Source: Castor canadensis (Eukaryota; Chordata; Mammalia; Rodentia; Castoridae). From it: a stretch of DNA of 64,000 bases. Shown here piece by piece: positions 1-11,866 of the stretch. Every line of letters begins with the position of its first letter. The stretch's first letter is position 1. The stretch is from NCBI RefSeq assembly GCF_047511655.1, contig NC_133401.1, positions 46,829,570 to 46,893,569 of the forward strand, given 5' to 3'. The notes under the pieces were generated by a model. The model ran no database searches and was not told the DNA's origin. It saw only the letters and a program-made list of their open reading frames with translations. Made by a program: the position numbers and the translations under genes.

Positions 1-1477
1 GTCAACCTAAAAGCACTACAAGTTGCTAGCATTATTAACTATAGTGATATATGTGATTCATCTTGCATAGTTCAATGTAGACCATAACTTCCACAACTAT
101 TCTCTGTAACGGATGCATAAATCAAATGTTTCCTTTCAAGATCAAGGACTTAAAGTATAATTGCATTAGATTATATGAGAACTGCTTACTACGTACAAAC
201 TACCTACAGAGGGTGAAACTAATATTCATACATCTTCTATATGTCCATGCTGGATGAAGACAAGGCCTGAAAAAAATTTTAATAATAAAAGACAAGACAG
301 AATACTGCTTATGGATACATATGACTGAGTTACACCAACACCAACATCCTAGTTCACCAGGATTTCTATTTCAGAGATGAAATTAAATTTCCTTTTATAT
401 ACTTTGAGTCACATACAAAAATATATTTGTGTAGACATTTGGATATAAGGAGGAAAGAGATTTTGAAAAGATGATTAATTTATTCTTGCAATTGATGTAG
501 TTAATTCTTGTGTTTTCTACCTCTGTTGTGACTAAAAGACAGAGTAGAGATAATTAAGTTTAATTATCATCTTACTAATCTGATTGCACTATTACCCTAG
601 AACAGAAAGAGACTAGGAAAAGAATAATGTATTGCTCCTGTTGAGGAAGTAAATTTTAACTTAGATTTCATTGCCTTGTGTTTATTCTTTCTCTCTTAAC
701 TGCAACTCATCTAGATAAAGTATTCCTTTGTGCTTCAAAATTAATCTGATTTTTCCTGTTCCTTTATGCAAAGAATATGAAGACTAGTAAATATACCACT
801 TAAAGGTACATTTAATGGAGAAAGAGGGGACTCAACCATTACAGACATTCTGGACAGTGGATTTACTGAATAAACTCCACCTTACAGAGTTATCAAGTCT
901 CCTCCCAAGTGACTTTAAACGAGAGGCCTGTTGAGATGATTGCTCTTTAGTGGTACTGTATGCCTTTCTCTAATGTGTGCTTTGCTTTCCAGAATATCTA
1001 ATAGCAATTGAGCTCTGCTTGTCTCTTCTCAGCCTGCCATACACTGGCCTGTTTCTCAAAGCCAATTGGGCCACAAATCATTATGAATTACAATGGCGCC
1101 ATCTTTGTCAATAATTTTCACTTCCCAATTTTTCTCAGTGTCTTGGTCAGCCACCAGGAAGCCTACCCCATGCTCTTAAAGAAGTAAGGATGAACAAAAT
1201 GCACAACAGGTACTACATTTTAGAAAGCTCAAGTGCTTTGTCCCCTAATTTCTCCTGCCTTTATGCTGTTTTCCAGGAAACTCTCCACCCAAGTATCTGT
1301 AATAATCAAGCCATTCTGTTTCTAAACAGTATACGAGAATTGGGAGAAAAACTCGTGGTCAGAGTCAATATGAGCCCTAAGGTATGGGTTGCAATTCTAT
1401 AGCCCTCCTATTTTTTAACTTTCTTAGTCCGGATCAACATGATTGTGAATCAGAACTAGATTTGGAATTTTGCTTAG
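1..1477. other. Intergenic DNA, nothing recognised
   Basis: AT-rich DNA with no repeat family I can name and no ORF with a recognisable motif. The one small ORF (70 codons near 1,190-1,402) has no domain signature and is consistent with chance. Confidence 0.5.
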
Positions 1478-1600
1478 CCACTTGCTCGTCTATCCACTTG
1501 GACAACATGGATCCTTCAGAGCCGTTTCCCCTATCTATAAAATAAATATGGAAAGACCCTGATATTCATGGCCCTCTGCAAAGCCTGGCATCTATCTCAT
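1478..1600 (+). repeat. MIR SINE fragment (old)
   Basis: The order of motifs follows the MIR consensus as I remember it: a 'gccacttgctc' block, a 'ctatctataaaataaatatgg' block corresponding to the MIR 'catctgtaaaatgggga' core, then 'aaagcctggca' corresponding to 'cagtgcctggca'. Highly diverged, as expected for a pan-mammalian family. Confidence 0.55.
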
Positions 1601-1623
1601 TATATGAAAGCAGTTACTTTTTT

Positions 1624-1714
1624 GGTTTTGGGGGGTTTTTTTTGGTAGTACTGGGGTTTGAACTCAGAGCCTCATGCTTGCTAGACAGGCACCTTACCAC
1701 TTGAGTCACCAGTA
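1624..1714 (-). mobile_element. ID-like tRNA-derived SINE, reverse strand
   Basis: Reads as the reverse complement of the ID-like SINE seen throughout the window: a T-rich tail on the left, then 'ggtagtactggggtttgaac' and 'cttgctagacaggc', which are the reversed B-box and A-box regions. It is flanked by a perfect 12-bp target-site duplication, 'agttactttttt', at 1,612-1,623 and 1,715-1,726. This fits L1-mediated retroposition. Confidence 0.85.
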
Positions 1715-1726
1715 AGTTACTTTTTT

Positions 1727-2784
1727 CATTACTAATTTCAGCAGAAAGCAGCAAACATTAAACACCTCTATTATCTGCCTATCATCTTACAATTTTTAAC
1801 ACCTGGGGGTATAGATTATGAATTTTCCCACTCACCTGTTCAGTTCATTCTTGAAACAAGTTACTGAACTCTGGACTAGCCCATTCATTCCCTGATCTTT
1901 TCACTATTTTTTGTTTAATGTGACTTAGAATAATCTCAACAGGCAGGTAGGTTTGCTTTGCCTTTATGATTCTGACGATTTCCACTCAGTTCATAAATAT
2001 GAGTCAGAACTGTGGAGGGTAGGACAGTGCTAGAAAGGTCACTAAGTGGGCTTAGTTCCTTTCCCGAATCCATTCCTGTTGCTCCTGGCCTCCTCCAGTC
2101 TGTTAACATACACTGATACATATGTGTGTCTCAACTGAATTGCCAAGTCATAAAGTATCCAACTGGACACTTGACAAGTAAAACCCTAGTAGATGTTGTA
2201 AGATTAGAATACCCCAGAAATCAGGACCCTCACTCCTGCTAGAATTTCTGATGAATGTGATCTTTCTCGGTTTGTTAAGCTATGGAGAAAAAAAAAATAG
2301 CCCTGTGAAGAATACTTTCTAGTACTGTTGTGGATTATGTCACAGTGAATTCAGAAATAGGTAACACAAATTATAGTTTCACAGTTATTTCCAGTTTCAC
2401 TTTTTTAGAAATACTTAGAATTCCCCCCAGAAAAATGCCCATTTCTCCAGCTATGGTTTCCTCTGCCCCAATGCACACACTCCCTGGATGGCAGTGTGTG
2501 TGTGTGGCAGAAGGAGCACTACCCAAGTGGCCAGAAATTATTGGAGCTGATATTTTCTGGCAGAGTCAAGAGTAATGTATCCAAAACTTGCACTGTGTGA
2601 TTTAAAGAAGGTAGTGGTCAGCAGACTATGGGCAAGCAGAAAGAGTAGCAAAGGGATACCTTATCTCCAGTTTTCCTTCCTCAGTAACCTTCCTCCACCT
2701 TACAGAGGTCACTCGTGTCCCTCTACATAACCCAACTCTTCTGAAGTCTGTTGAAGACAAAGCCACTGAATCCTCTAGTGCTTT
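1727..2784. other. Intergenic DNA, nothing recognised
   Basis: No recognisable repeat or gene. It holds a short (GT)n run near 2,496. The small ORFs on both strands (61-81 codons) carry no motif. Confidence 0.5.
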
Positions 2785-2880
2785 TAACAACCCTATGTTT
2801 ATTCCATTTTACAGGTGAGGACACTAGAATATCTAATTACTTCTAAAGTGTATTCATAGTAGAAAATAAGTTCCTTTTTC
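2785..2880 (+). repeat. MIR core fragment
   Basis: Contains 'ttccattttacaggtgagga', which matches the conserved MIR core ('cccattttacagatgagga' type), preceded by an 'aacaaccctatg' block. The sequence on either side is too diverged to place the ends. Confidence 0.6.
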
Positions 2881-4253
2881 ATAAATTCAATTTTCCTGGG
2901 CTCTCCTATCCTCAAATATAATCCTGTAGATAAAATAATATTCCTTGTTAGTCAATCTTACTATTTAAAAATTATTTCAGGGCAGTGAAAACCTAGTGGC
3001 CTCTGCTAAGGTAAAAAATGAAAGTATGTGAGTATTCTGAATGAGTTCAGCTCAAAGGGAAAGTGAACAGTACTGTGAGGTACTATGTGGGTACAAGTCA
3101 CAAGAGAATCAAACAAGTAACAGGACCACCTCACGGTTGTTGTTACCACCCTATGTGCTATGACCTGTGCCAAAGTAGGGTCCATTTATGGACCTCCAAT
3201 CATCTAGGACAAGGCCTCATCTGTTAAAGAGACCATGGCTACTAGACCCCCAGTGGGATGAGGGATGACAGAAAATACCAAAGAGAGAAATCAAAATGAT
3301 CAAAACTGCTTTAGTAAAAGAAATTCAATATAATACATCCAAAATTCTGTTATAACATTATGAATTATAATTATTCTGTGTGAGAGATCCACACTTTCCC
3401 TGGATCACCTGCTGCCCCATCGGAATGGGCTAGAGAAGCCATGTCCCTGTCCCTTTGAACTCTACTTATATGATGCAATTGTGTAAAATTCTGAGTCACA
3501 TTGGAGCTTATTGTCCTATCTCATTTACTCCCACTTTTGTTTTACTGCTTAGAAATGGAATTATCAGGTTGCACATTCCTATTTGGGGAAGCTTTGGGAA
3601 TGCAAGTCTAAAATTAACCTGTCTTTTTTGTTGGATGAAATCATATGGCCTCAGACAGGAAACTAACACTGAATAGATTTAATGTTTTATAGGCCTTTAC
3701 ATGAGCCACTAGTTTTATTTTTTAGTTTGGAGGGGGAAAAATATACATTATGAAGAAATATTACCCCCCCCCAAATCTGACTGTAATAGGGAACTTTTTC
3801 CTTCATTTCTCTAATTTTATACTATTTGTATAAAATTAATCTTATACTATTTGTATATGTTCTAAAGTATATTTGCAGGGACACAGGAATATAAGTCACC
3901 TTGACAGAGAGTGCTGGTGACAAAGGTCTTACACTGCTCTAAAAGCAGGCTGCTGATGGGGAGAAAGGTCCGGACACTTCCTATTGATGGGGAATGGCCA
4001 AAAAGGAGAATCCTTTGTATGTTCATGAGATTCCCCTCACCCTGTCCCATTTCTAGAAAGAGCAATGTTAAGGGATATTTCTTTAGTACAAATAATAGAG
4101 GGGACTTAAGAAAATAGTAAAAGGAAGAATATTGTCTTAAAATTAGATTACATTTTATAGTAACAATCCCTTTGCAAAAACATGTAATAACATGGTTATA
4201 TTCTTGACTATAATAATAATTAGAAATAGTAAAAATAGTTTTGGAAAGACAAA
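2881..4253. other. Intergenic DNA, nothing recognised
   Basis: Mostly unique-looking DNA. A short tandem duplication of an 'atactatttgtat' unit lies at about 3,820-3,858. No coding evidence. Confidence 0.45.
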
Positions 4254-4413
4254 ATGATGAGAAAGAGGAAGGGGGGAGAAAGGGAGGGAGGGAGGAAGGT
4301 GAGAGGTGAGGGGAGGAGAGGGGAGAAGGGAGGGGAGGAGAGGGGAGAAGGGAGGGGAGGAGAGGGGAGAAGGGAGGGGAGGAGAGGGGAGGAAGAAGAG
4401 GAGAAAGGGAGGA
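4254..4413 (+). repeat. Purine (GGGAGA/GGGAGGAGA)n satellite
   Basis: About 150 bp of almost pure A/G on the plus strand, built from 'ggggagaagggaggggagga'-type units repeated three or four times in register. Proline/serine-rich or glycine/arginine-rich ORFs over it on both strands are composition artefacts. Such mirror-like purine tracts can form triplex or G-quadruplex structures; whether this one does is not shown. Confidence 0.9.
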
Positions 4414-4739
4414 GAGAAATATAGGAAATGTAAACTTCGGTTAAAAACACAATGTATCCATATGTCTTTCACAGATGATATAGGATATAAAATGATAGGG
4501 CAAGTAAAGACCCAAATTATAGGAGAGAATTCAGGTTGTTCCAAACAACACTATTAACAAACTATAAGTACAAATACTACAAAAAAAAAGCAGTGGTAAT
4601 AATGTTCATTTCAGAATAATGCAATTCAAATGAGAAATAAGTCACACAAAGAGGTTTATGTTGGATTTTTAAAGGTTCAATTCAAATGGAAGTTAGTGTC
4701 ATGAATTACCTATCCCAAAAAGCCAAGCATGTAAATCAA

Positions 4740-5470
4740 ATCTCTCAGAAGATAAAGAAAACACATAATTATCACAGGAGACTTTAACATGTCTTCAGCC
4801 TAGAAAGTCAAAGATACCAAAAATTGGTAAGAGTTTTTCAAGAAAAATAAATATTTCTCCAATTGGCCCAAGAATTAATAGAAGCATGAATAGAGAAATC
4901 ACCACAAAAGAAACAGAAGTGTAGTAAAAAAGAAAAAAAAAATCTAACAATCCAAAAAGCTCTCAAATCAGATGAATTAAAGGAACAGATAATTTGCATC
5001 TTATATAAACTCTAAGCATTAAAATACCACAAAGTTACCAAGCTTATTTTACTAGGAATATGACCCTAAAATCATGGAAAACCTAAGAGGGAAAGTCACA
5101 GGCCAATCTCACCAAGTTACATGTAAAAAAGTCTTCAATGTGACATTGGAAAATAAGCTAAAAGAATAACACAGTAGTATATTACAAACAATACATTGTA
5201 ACTAAAAAATTTAATTGTGATCAAAAAACTATTAAACCCTAAAAATATTCCCACATTTAACCAAATAAAGACAATCAATTAATTTAGTAATGCTAAAGAT
5301 ACATCTGATAAAATTCATCAAACATCCATTAAAAATTATAATAAACTAATAGCTCAGAGAAATTTATTTTTTAAAGCAACAAGATGCTGAGTATCAGAGA
5401 AACCCTAAGTATATTCTCATTAATGGTAGGAAAGGGATAATCCAGCATTGCCACTACTGAAGTGTGGCAA
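4740..5470 (+). mobile_element. Ancient L1 ORF2 fragment (RT region)
   Basis: Degenerate but in the same order as the L1 reverse-transcriptase region: 'tcagatgaattaaagg', 'aacctaagagggaaagtcac' plus 'ggccaatctcacca' (cf. 'aactataggccaatctcctt' in the younger copies), then 'gataaaattcatcaaacatcc' and 'attctcattaatggtaggaa' (cf. the 'cttaatggtgaaa' region). No open frame survives. Ends are approximate. Confidence 0.6.
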
Positions 5471-5770
5471 TGTAAATGAAGTGTGACAGAGCCCCAGACC
5501 AGTGAAACTCCACACTATAAACCTCACACTGTTATTCCAGCCCTGACCAATCAAGAGCCAAGTATCACACACACACACACACAGTTGAGGAGGGCACTTT
5601 TGTGACTTTCAAGTATGTTGGGCCTCATTATATAAGACATAAGAAAGCAAGTCATAAAGGAAAAGATACGCTGTGGACAAAATTTAAAACTTTCTAATAT
5701 AAAGAAAAAAGGACAAGAGAAAAATATTTACAAAATATATGACAACGGGCTTAAAATATTTTTTTTAATT
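5471..5770. other. Unassigned DNA with short (CA)n
   Basis: No recognisable element. It includes a (CA)n run of about 15 bp at 5,566-5,581. The region ends in A/T-rich sequence leading into the next L1 fragment. Confidence 0.4.
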
Positions 5771-6013
5771 TGTTTTATTTTTTCTAATTATTGTATTTTT
5801 TAATTATTATGCTTCGTAGGGGCACATTGTGGCATTTACAAAGGTTCTTACAATATGTCAAATATATCATACTTGAACTCATCCCCTCCATCATTCACTA
5901 TTATCCCCTCTCCCCTTATTCCTTGAATGGTTTCAGCAGGTATCATTTTTCCATTTATATACATGTGTACACAAAAGTTCTATCTTAAGTGAACAAAAGT
6001 GTCATTTTTTTTC
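5771..6013 (-). mobile_element. L1 3'UTR fragment, reverse strand (left arm of an inverted pair)
   Basis: Reads on the minus strand as the 3' end of an older L1 subfamily: 'gtgtacacatgtatataaat', 'gaaaccattcaaggaataag', then 'tgccacaatgtgcccc' near the A/T-rich tail. The same sequence appears on the plus strand immediately downstream and on the minus strand at about 22,513-22,840. The link to L1 is the shared 'caaaattggagaaca' plus 'gggtcctgcc' block, which corresponds to the 3'UTR of the full-length L1 copies here. Confidence 0.7.
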
Positions 6014-6305
6014 TTTTACAAAATTGGAGAACAGTATGACAGAATGGGTCCTGCCTGTGCTAGGGTGTTGGCACCAGTGGAAGGGGGAAGGAGGTGGGAA
6101 AGGGTGTAGGAGGGTGAATATAGTACAAATACTGTGTACACATGTATGTAAATGGAAAAATGAGACCTGCTGGAACTATCCCAGGAATGGTGGGTATAAA
6201 GGAGAATGATGGAGGGAGCAAATTCAAGTATGATATACTTAATATATTGTAAGAATTTTTGTAAATGTACCCCCCCACCCAGCACAACAAAGAAAAATAA
6301 AAAAT
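6014..6305 (+). mobile_element. L1 3'UTR fragment, forward strand (right arm of an inverted pair)
   Basis: Carries 'acaaaattggagaacag', 'gggtcctgcctg', a G-rich stretch 'ggaagggggaaggaggtggg', then 'gtacacatgtatgtaaatgg', and ends 'gcacaacaaagaaaaataaa' as an A-rich tail. About 140-160 bp of this arm are complementary to 5,817-5,975, with a spacer of about 160 bp. Confidence 0.75.
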
Positions 6306-6449
6306 ATATATGATGGAAATGTCATTTTGTATACTAATATATATAGCTATTGATTAATCTATCCATAGATATATAATATAAATACACACATGTGCACATA
6401 TATATAAACACAGCATATCACCTGTCTGTAAGGAAAAGACAAAAATCCA

Positions 6450-6664
6450 GGCAGGGTTTGGTGACTCACTCCTGAGATGCCAGCTACTCTGGTGGCAGAT
6501 ATTGAGAGGGTCATGGTCTGAGGCAGTCCCCAGGTTAAAAAATGGGAAAACCTATCTAAAAAATTAAAGCAAAAAGAATCTGAGGTCATGACTCAAGTGG
6601 TACAGCACCTGCCTAACAAGTGTCAGGCCCTGAGTTCCAATACCAGCCTCCCCCCACAAAAAAA
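6450..6664 (+). mobile_element. Composite SINE: B1-like left part plus ID-like right part
   Basis: The left part resembles a B1/7SL-like monomer ('ggcagggtttggtgactcac', 'gatgccagctactctggtgg'). The right part is the tRNA-derived ID-like unit ('gactcaagtggtacagcacc', 'tgcctaacaag', 'ccctgagttcc'). It ends in an A-rich tail at about 6,655-6,665. Similar dimers occur at 12,494 and 49,377. Confidence 0.75.
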
Positions 6665-6834
6665 CCTCCACAAATATCTGATAGAAAAATAGCAAGGAAT
6701 TGTATAGGTAACTCACAAAAGAGAGAATACAGCAGGCAATAAACACATGAAGGCTTGCAATCTACTGATAATCAAGCAAGTCAGAGCTTACAATGCAAAT
6801 GTTTGCTCTGGAAGATTCTCTTGAGGGGAGGAGG

Positions 6835-6995
6835 AAGGAAGGGAGGGATGTTGATAGATAAGTAGATAGATTATTGATGAGAGATGATAGAGATTAAGAT
6901 AGACAGATGATCAATGGATGATGGATAAATAGATGAATGTGTGCGTGAGTACATGAACAGATAGAAGAGGGATGGATGGATGGACAGATAGCTAA
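6835..6995 (+). repeat. Degenerate GATA/GATG-GGAT microsatellite
   Basis: About 150 bp of imperfect tetranucleotide repeats ('gatagataagtagatagatt', 'gatggatggatggac'). Typical decayed (GATA)n/(GGAT)n sequence. Confidence 0.85.
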
Positions 6996-7424
6996 TAGAT
7001 TCTAGAGTTTCCCTCTCTCGGCAGACAGACTCACAACCTCTGTTAACAAGTGAAATACCAGATGATCAATTTATTTCTGTACATCAACATTTGGATCTAT
7101 CAGGCTCTCATTAAATGAGGCAAGAAATGCACCAGAACATTTTTCTGTATTGGACACTTGACATATAGACAGATAGGTGAGTAAAAACCCCAGACATCAA
7201 GATAATTGGACAAATCAAGATGCTTTTTCCTACTGCCGAATTATTCCATATGCACAGCAATACTAAGCACAGTCCACTGTCTCCCACATCTCCTCTGGCC
7301 TCTGTCTTGCTCTTCTCTCCGTGGTCTAGGCAAGGGACACTTGTGCTTCAGCAAGGGCCTGGAGGACACTGCATATTTCACATGGGGATTCTCAGAGGCG
7401 TGGCTCAGTTATTTATTTTTATTA

Positions 7425-7650
7425 GCACCTATCAGTTGTAAAAATATATTTCATAGTACATTTTCACACATGCATTTAATGTAGTTTGATCATCTTCACC
7501 TCATTATCCTGCTATCCCTCCTCCCATCTTGCACCGAGTCTCCCCTTGTGCTAATAGTCTCCCTTCTACTTTCGTGTCTTGTTTTTTTTCCTACATTTCA
7601 GAGGCATGTCTCCAGGTCTCACTCTCTTAAAACGTTTTTTAAATAAAGTA
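7425..7650 (-). mobile_element. L1 3'UTR fragment, reverse strand
   Basis: Same arrangement as the reverse L1 3' ends at 8,310 and 37,000: 'attttcacacatgcatttaa', 'tgatcatcttcacctcatta', then a C/T-rich stretch. It stops before ORF2, so it is a 5'-truncated copy. Confidence 0.65.
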
Positions 7651-8084
7651 TATTAACAATACAGACAATTCCAGCGGAAAATTTCCTGAGCCAAACTAGC
7701 TCCAAAACCCAGGCCAGAATATAAGGAGGTGAAAGAATGAGTCTACAATGTACTTGGAGTGAAAGGAGGAAGGAAACAGGTACAGGTTGAGTCTCTGGAA
7801 AACATCAGCACAATCCCTCCTCACTCTGTACGTTCTAGTAACCCTGGCACCTGCCCATGCTGCAATGGCTACACATTCTGAGAGCATCCATACCTACAAT
7901 ATCACGGGGAAAACTCAGAGTGTTCATCAACAGGGAAATTGCTGAGTATGTTGTTATAAACATGCTAAATAACAATGTTAAAGAAGCAAGAATATCTAAT
8001 GTTACCCATCTAAGAAAAATCTTCATGACCTATTTGTTAGTATTGAAAACAAACCGCAAAGTATCTTAAGATCAGCAATAAAGC
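7651..8084. other. Unassigned DNA, possibly old L1 remnant
   Basis: The block 'gtgttcatcaacagggaaat' near 7,920 resembles the ancient-L1 wording 'atgttcatcaacaggggaat' just upstream of the ORF2 C-terminus. The rest is unplaced. Low confidence. Confidence 0.3.
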
Positions 8085-8300
8085 AAGGATGCTGTCCCTT
8101 TGCGGGGGTGAAATGTGGCTGGGGACCCAGAGGAGTGAAAGGAGTTGGAGGGAAATGCCTGCTGTCTTCAGCATTCCCTCTCCCTCTGCTCCTGGCCACC
8201 ATGAGGTGAGTTTCTCTGCTTCCCCATGCTCTCCCTACCAGGAGTGATTGAAACCTCTGAAGCTGAGCCAAAATAAATCTTTCCTTCTTCAAGTTGTGCA
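8085..8300 (+). mobile_element. Partial LTR, MaLR-like 3' portion (tentative)
   Basis: The end 'gaagctgagccaaaataaat' followed by 'ctttccttcttcaagttg' matches the polyadenylation region of MaLR-type LTRs as I recall it. The AATAAA signal is present. The LTR appears to be cut by the reverse L1 that starts at about 8,310. The 5' half is not clearly recognisable. Confidence 0.45.
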
Positions 8301-8309
8301 TTTTCCTTC

Positions 8310-10300
8310 TTTTAATTAGTACATACTAATTGTATAAAATAACTGGCTTCTTTATGACATTTTCATACATGTGTATAATGTACTTTGATTAATTTCACCC
8401 CCTGTTACCCTCTCTCATCTTCTCTCCCATGATAGCCTACTACTTCCTGAACAGCCGCCTTCAACTTTCATGTCTTTTTAAAATTATAGATATTGCATAT
8501 GTGCTATTTGTCTTTTTGAGGCTGGCTTATGCGACAATCTCCAGTTCTACCCATTTTCCTTCAAAAATGTCATAATGTTGTTATTCTTTACAGCTGGGTA
8601 ATACTCCATTATATATGTAGCTAACATTTACTTTATCTAGTCATCTGCTGATGGGCATCTATTGTAAACTGACTTTGATATCTTTCAGTATATACCCTGG
8701 AATGGTGTAGCTGGATCATATGGTAGGCTTGTTTTTAGTTTTTTGTAGCCCCTACATACTGATATTCATAGTTTGTATAGATATTATCTATTTATACTTC
8801 TTTTTAGAAATGTCTGGTCAGTTCATTTTCCCACTGCTTGATAGGGTTATTTGTTCCTTTGTTGTTTAATTTTTAGTTCTTTATATGTTGGATGAACAGC
8901 TGGAAAAGATTTTCTCCCATTCTGCAGGCTGTCACTTCACTGTAGTAATTGTTGTCTTTGTTGTGCAGGAACATTTTGATTTGAAACAATCCCATTTGCC
9001 AATTCTTGCTCTTATTTCCTAACTATTGGAGTCCTATTCAGAAAGCCATCACTTATACCTAGATCTTGACACGTTTTCCGTGTTTTCTAGTATTTACAAG
9101 GATTCAGGCCTTACATTTTCATCCGCTTTGAGTTGATTTTTGTACGGGGTGCAACATGAGAATCTAGTTTCAATCTTCTATGGGAAGATCTAGTTTCCCA
9201 GCACCATTTGCTGAAGAAGCTGTCTTTTTTCCAACATATGTTCTCGGCACCTTTGTTGAAAAGCAGATGGATGTAGCTGCATGGGATTATTTCTGAAGTT
9301 AATACTCTATTTCATTGGTCTATGTGTCTGTGTGTGTGTGCAAGTATTAATATGATGCTGTTTTTGTAACTATGGCTCTGTAATATAATTTGAATTCAGG
9401 TACTGTGATATCTGCAGCATTTTTCTAAATTAACTTTTTTGTTGTTGTTGGTACTGGGGTTTGAATTCAGGGCCTCACACTTGCTAGACAGGTGCTCTAC
9501 CACTTGAGCCATTCTACCAGTTCTTTCCAGCATTGTTCTTTCTGCTCAAAATTGCTTTGGCTATTTGGGGTCTTTTGTGCCAAAAGAATTTTAGGGTCTT
9601 TTTTTCTGCTTCTGTGAAGAATGTCATGGGAATTTTGAAGGGAATTATACTGACCCATGAACATGGGAGTTCTTTCATCCTCTAGTGTCTTCTATTTCTT
9701 CAGTGTTTTATAGTATTCATTTTAAAGATCTTTCACCTTGATTAGGTTTGTACCTAGGGATTTTTTTAATGAATGGGATTTTTTATGAATGGGATTGCTT
9801 TCACAATTTTTTTCTCAGCATCTTCATTATTCGTATGTAGGAAAACTATTGATTTGGGTATGTTGATTTTGCATCCTGCTACTTGGCTGATAATATTTAT
9901 CAGATATGTAAGTTTTTATTAAACTCTATAGGGCCTATTAAGCATAGGATTAAATGGGGATAATTTTATTTCTTCCTCTCTCTTTGTACCCATTTTCTTT
10001 CTTTCTCTTGCCTTTTTGCTACAGCGATAGACTGAGTAAGATCACTATATTGACCAAGAGTGGAGAGAATGGATACTTTTTCTTGTGCTTCATTTTTAGA
10101 AGAAATGCTTTTAGATTTTTTCCATTCAGGAAAATGTTGGCTATAGATTTGTCATAGGAAGCCCTCAGGGTGAGGTAAGTTACTTCTGTTCCTAGTCTCT
10201 TCAAGACTTTTATCATGAAGGGATTTGGATGTTTTTCAAAGGCTTTCCTGCATCTGTTGGAATAATCGAGTGGTTTTTAATCCTTAATTCTGTCATGTGC
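8310..10300 (-). mobile_element. Reverse-strand 5'-truncated L1 (ORF2 RT to 3'UTR)
   Basis: Read on the minus strand this is about 2 kb of an older L1, from the RT region of ORF2 (10,216 down) through the C-terminus to a 3'UTR ending near 8,310. A surviving frame at 10,019-10,216 begins 'MIKVLKRLGTEVTYLTLRAS', which aligns with '[20 protein letters not shown]' of younger copies; the RT region 'QGCPLSPLL' is degraded to 'KKYPFSPLL'. The element lacks ORF1, the endonuclease and a 5'UTR. It is interrupted by an ID-like SINE at 9,427-9,527. Its 3'UTR family differs from that of the four large forward L1s. Confidence 0.85.
9427..9527 (-). mobile_element. ID-like SINE inside the reverse L1
   Basis: Reverse complement of the ID-like unit: 'gttggtactggggtttgaat', 'cacttgctagacaggtgctc'. 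A 12-bp TSD with one mismatch ('cagcatttttct' at 9,415-9,426, 'cagcattgttct' at 9,528-9,539) shows it inserted into the L1. Confidence 0.85.
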
Positions 10301-10849
10301 TATGTTACGTTTCCTGAGCTTATGAATTCATACCTCTCAGAATTAAGAAAACTTCCTGTTTTCTTTCTGAATATTATTTCTTCCACACCTTTCCTCCATT
10401 CTCATATTCTCCAAATACTTTCAGAATAGATGTCCTCATTGAACATTCCATGCCCCTAACCAAAGTACCTCTGGATACTCTCTTCTAGCTTCTAGCTCCC
10501 TAGTGTTCTCAGCTTTTACTCTGTACTTCTGCTCTTATCTTCATTCACCTTCTCTTACTTTGTTTTTTTCTACCTCACACTGCTCATAACAGGCTATTGG
10601 TTTTTGCTTGGAAGCTCTGTTTCCCAGACAAAGAACACTGCTCCACGTACAAGCTTTTCACTACTGAGATCTCCATCTAAGTGTAACCGCCTCAAAATTG
10701 CCAAACACAGAAACAGAACAGCAAACCTGTGGTATGCAGCTAATGCCAAGCCTAAAAGAAAAACAGAGTGATAAATGGATGTACTAGAAAAACTGAATAT
10801 CACAAATGTAGTAGAAAACAAAGTACAGAGGATGACAAGGGGAAAAAGT
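10301..10849. other. Intergenic DNA, nothing recognised
   Basis: Pyrimidine-rich unassigned DNA. A 75-codon minus-strand ORF here has no motif and is likely chance. Confidence 0.45.
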
Positions 10850-11345
10850 TGGTCTTAGAGCAGATTCATAAAATTATTAGAATTTTAGCAGATCTGATTA
10901 AAACCAAAACAAACAAAATAATCTAGGCAACTAATGACAAAGAGACGTAATGAAAGATACCTCAGACATTGAATGACACCAAGGAGATATTACGAACCAT
11001 TTATAAGCAATGCATTTGAAATTTTAGATAAAATAGATGATTTCCTAGAAAAATATGTCATACTAAGACTAATGAAAGTAGAAAGCAAAAAGGTGAAGAG
11101 TTATATATTATTAAAGAAATGAAATGTATAATTAGAAACCTCTCCACAGAAAATTCCTGGGTAAGATGAACTTACTAATAAATTTCACCAAATATCTTTA
11201 AAAAATAACAACAGAAATAGAAATAAAAAAACTTCTCAATTCATCCTATGAGGACACCAAATTCTCCTTAAAAAACACAAAAAGTGCATCCTAAAGAACA
11301 TTATCAGCTAATCTTCCTACATTTCACAAACACAAAAGTATAAAA
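10850..11345 (+). mobile_element. Ancient L1 ORF2 fragment
   Basis: Degenerate L1 text in the expected order: 'atgatttcctagaaaaatat' (cf. 'agatttctagatacatatga'), 'agaaacctctccacagaaaa', 'cctgggtaagatgaac' (the 'SPGPDGF' region), 'aataaatttcaccaaatatc', 'aaacttctcaattcatccta'. No open frame remains. Confidence 0.65.
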
Positions 11346-11571
11346 TGACATGTAGGTGCAGAAACTTAATCTATGTATATATGTGAAACATGTGTTTATC
11401 CATTGATCTAATGGGGTTTATAAAGAATGCAAGTCTAGCTGAACACTCAAAATTCAATCAAAGTAATTTACTGCTTTAATAGAATAATGAATATATGATA
11501 ATTTCCTCTAAAGCATTATGTAAAATTAAATATCCATTTCATTAAAATAACTTTGGTAAATTAGCACTTTA

Positions 11572-11866
11572 GTGCTTAAGATCAGATGTGTTTCAGATTT
11601 TGGGGTTTTTTTTTTTTTCAGGTTTGTAATATTTGCAAATACGTTATGAGACATCTTGGGAATAGGACCAAATTCTAAACACAAAATTCATGTAGTTTTC
11701 ATATGATCACTTTATACAATATTTTTAGCGTACCTGCATTTTGACTGCATCCTGTCACATGACATCAGGTGCGGAATTTCCCACTTATGACATCATGCTG
11801 ATACTTAAAAAAGCTTTTGACTTTGAAGCATTTTGGATTTTCAGATAAAGCATGTTCAGCTTATAG
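11572..11866 (+). mobile_element. Old nonautonomous DNA-transposon fossil (MER-type)
   Basis: The left edge 'gtgtttcagattttgggg' and the right edge 'agcattttggattttcagat' are inverted relatives of each other. The interior ('aatatttgcaaatacgttat', 'gagacatcttgggaatagga', 'gacatcatgctgatacttaa') matches from memory a widespread mammalian MER-type DNA transposon, probably pogo/Tigger-related. I cannot give the exact family name. Confidence 0.55.

Noticed and set aside
4155-4557. 129-codon Pro/Ser-rich and 83-codon Gly/Arg-rich ORFs
   Set aside because: They translate the purine satellite and carry no information beyond its composition.
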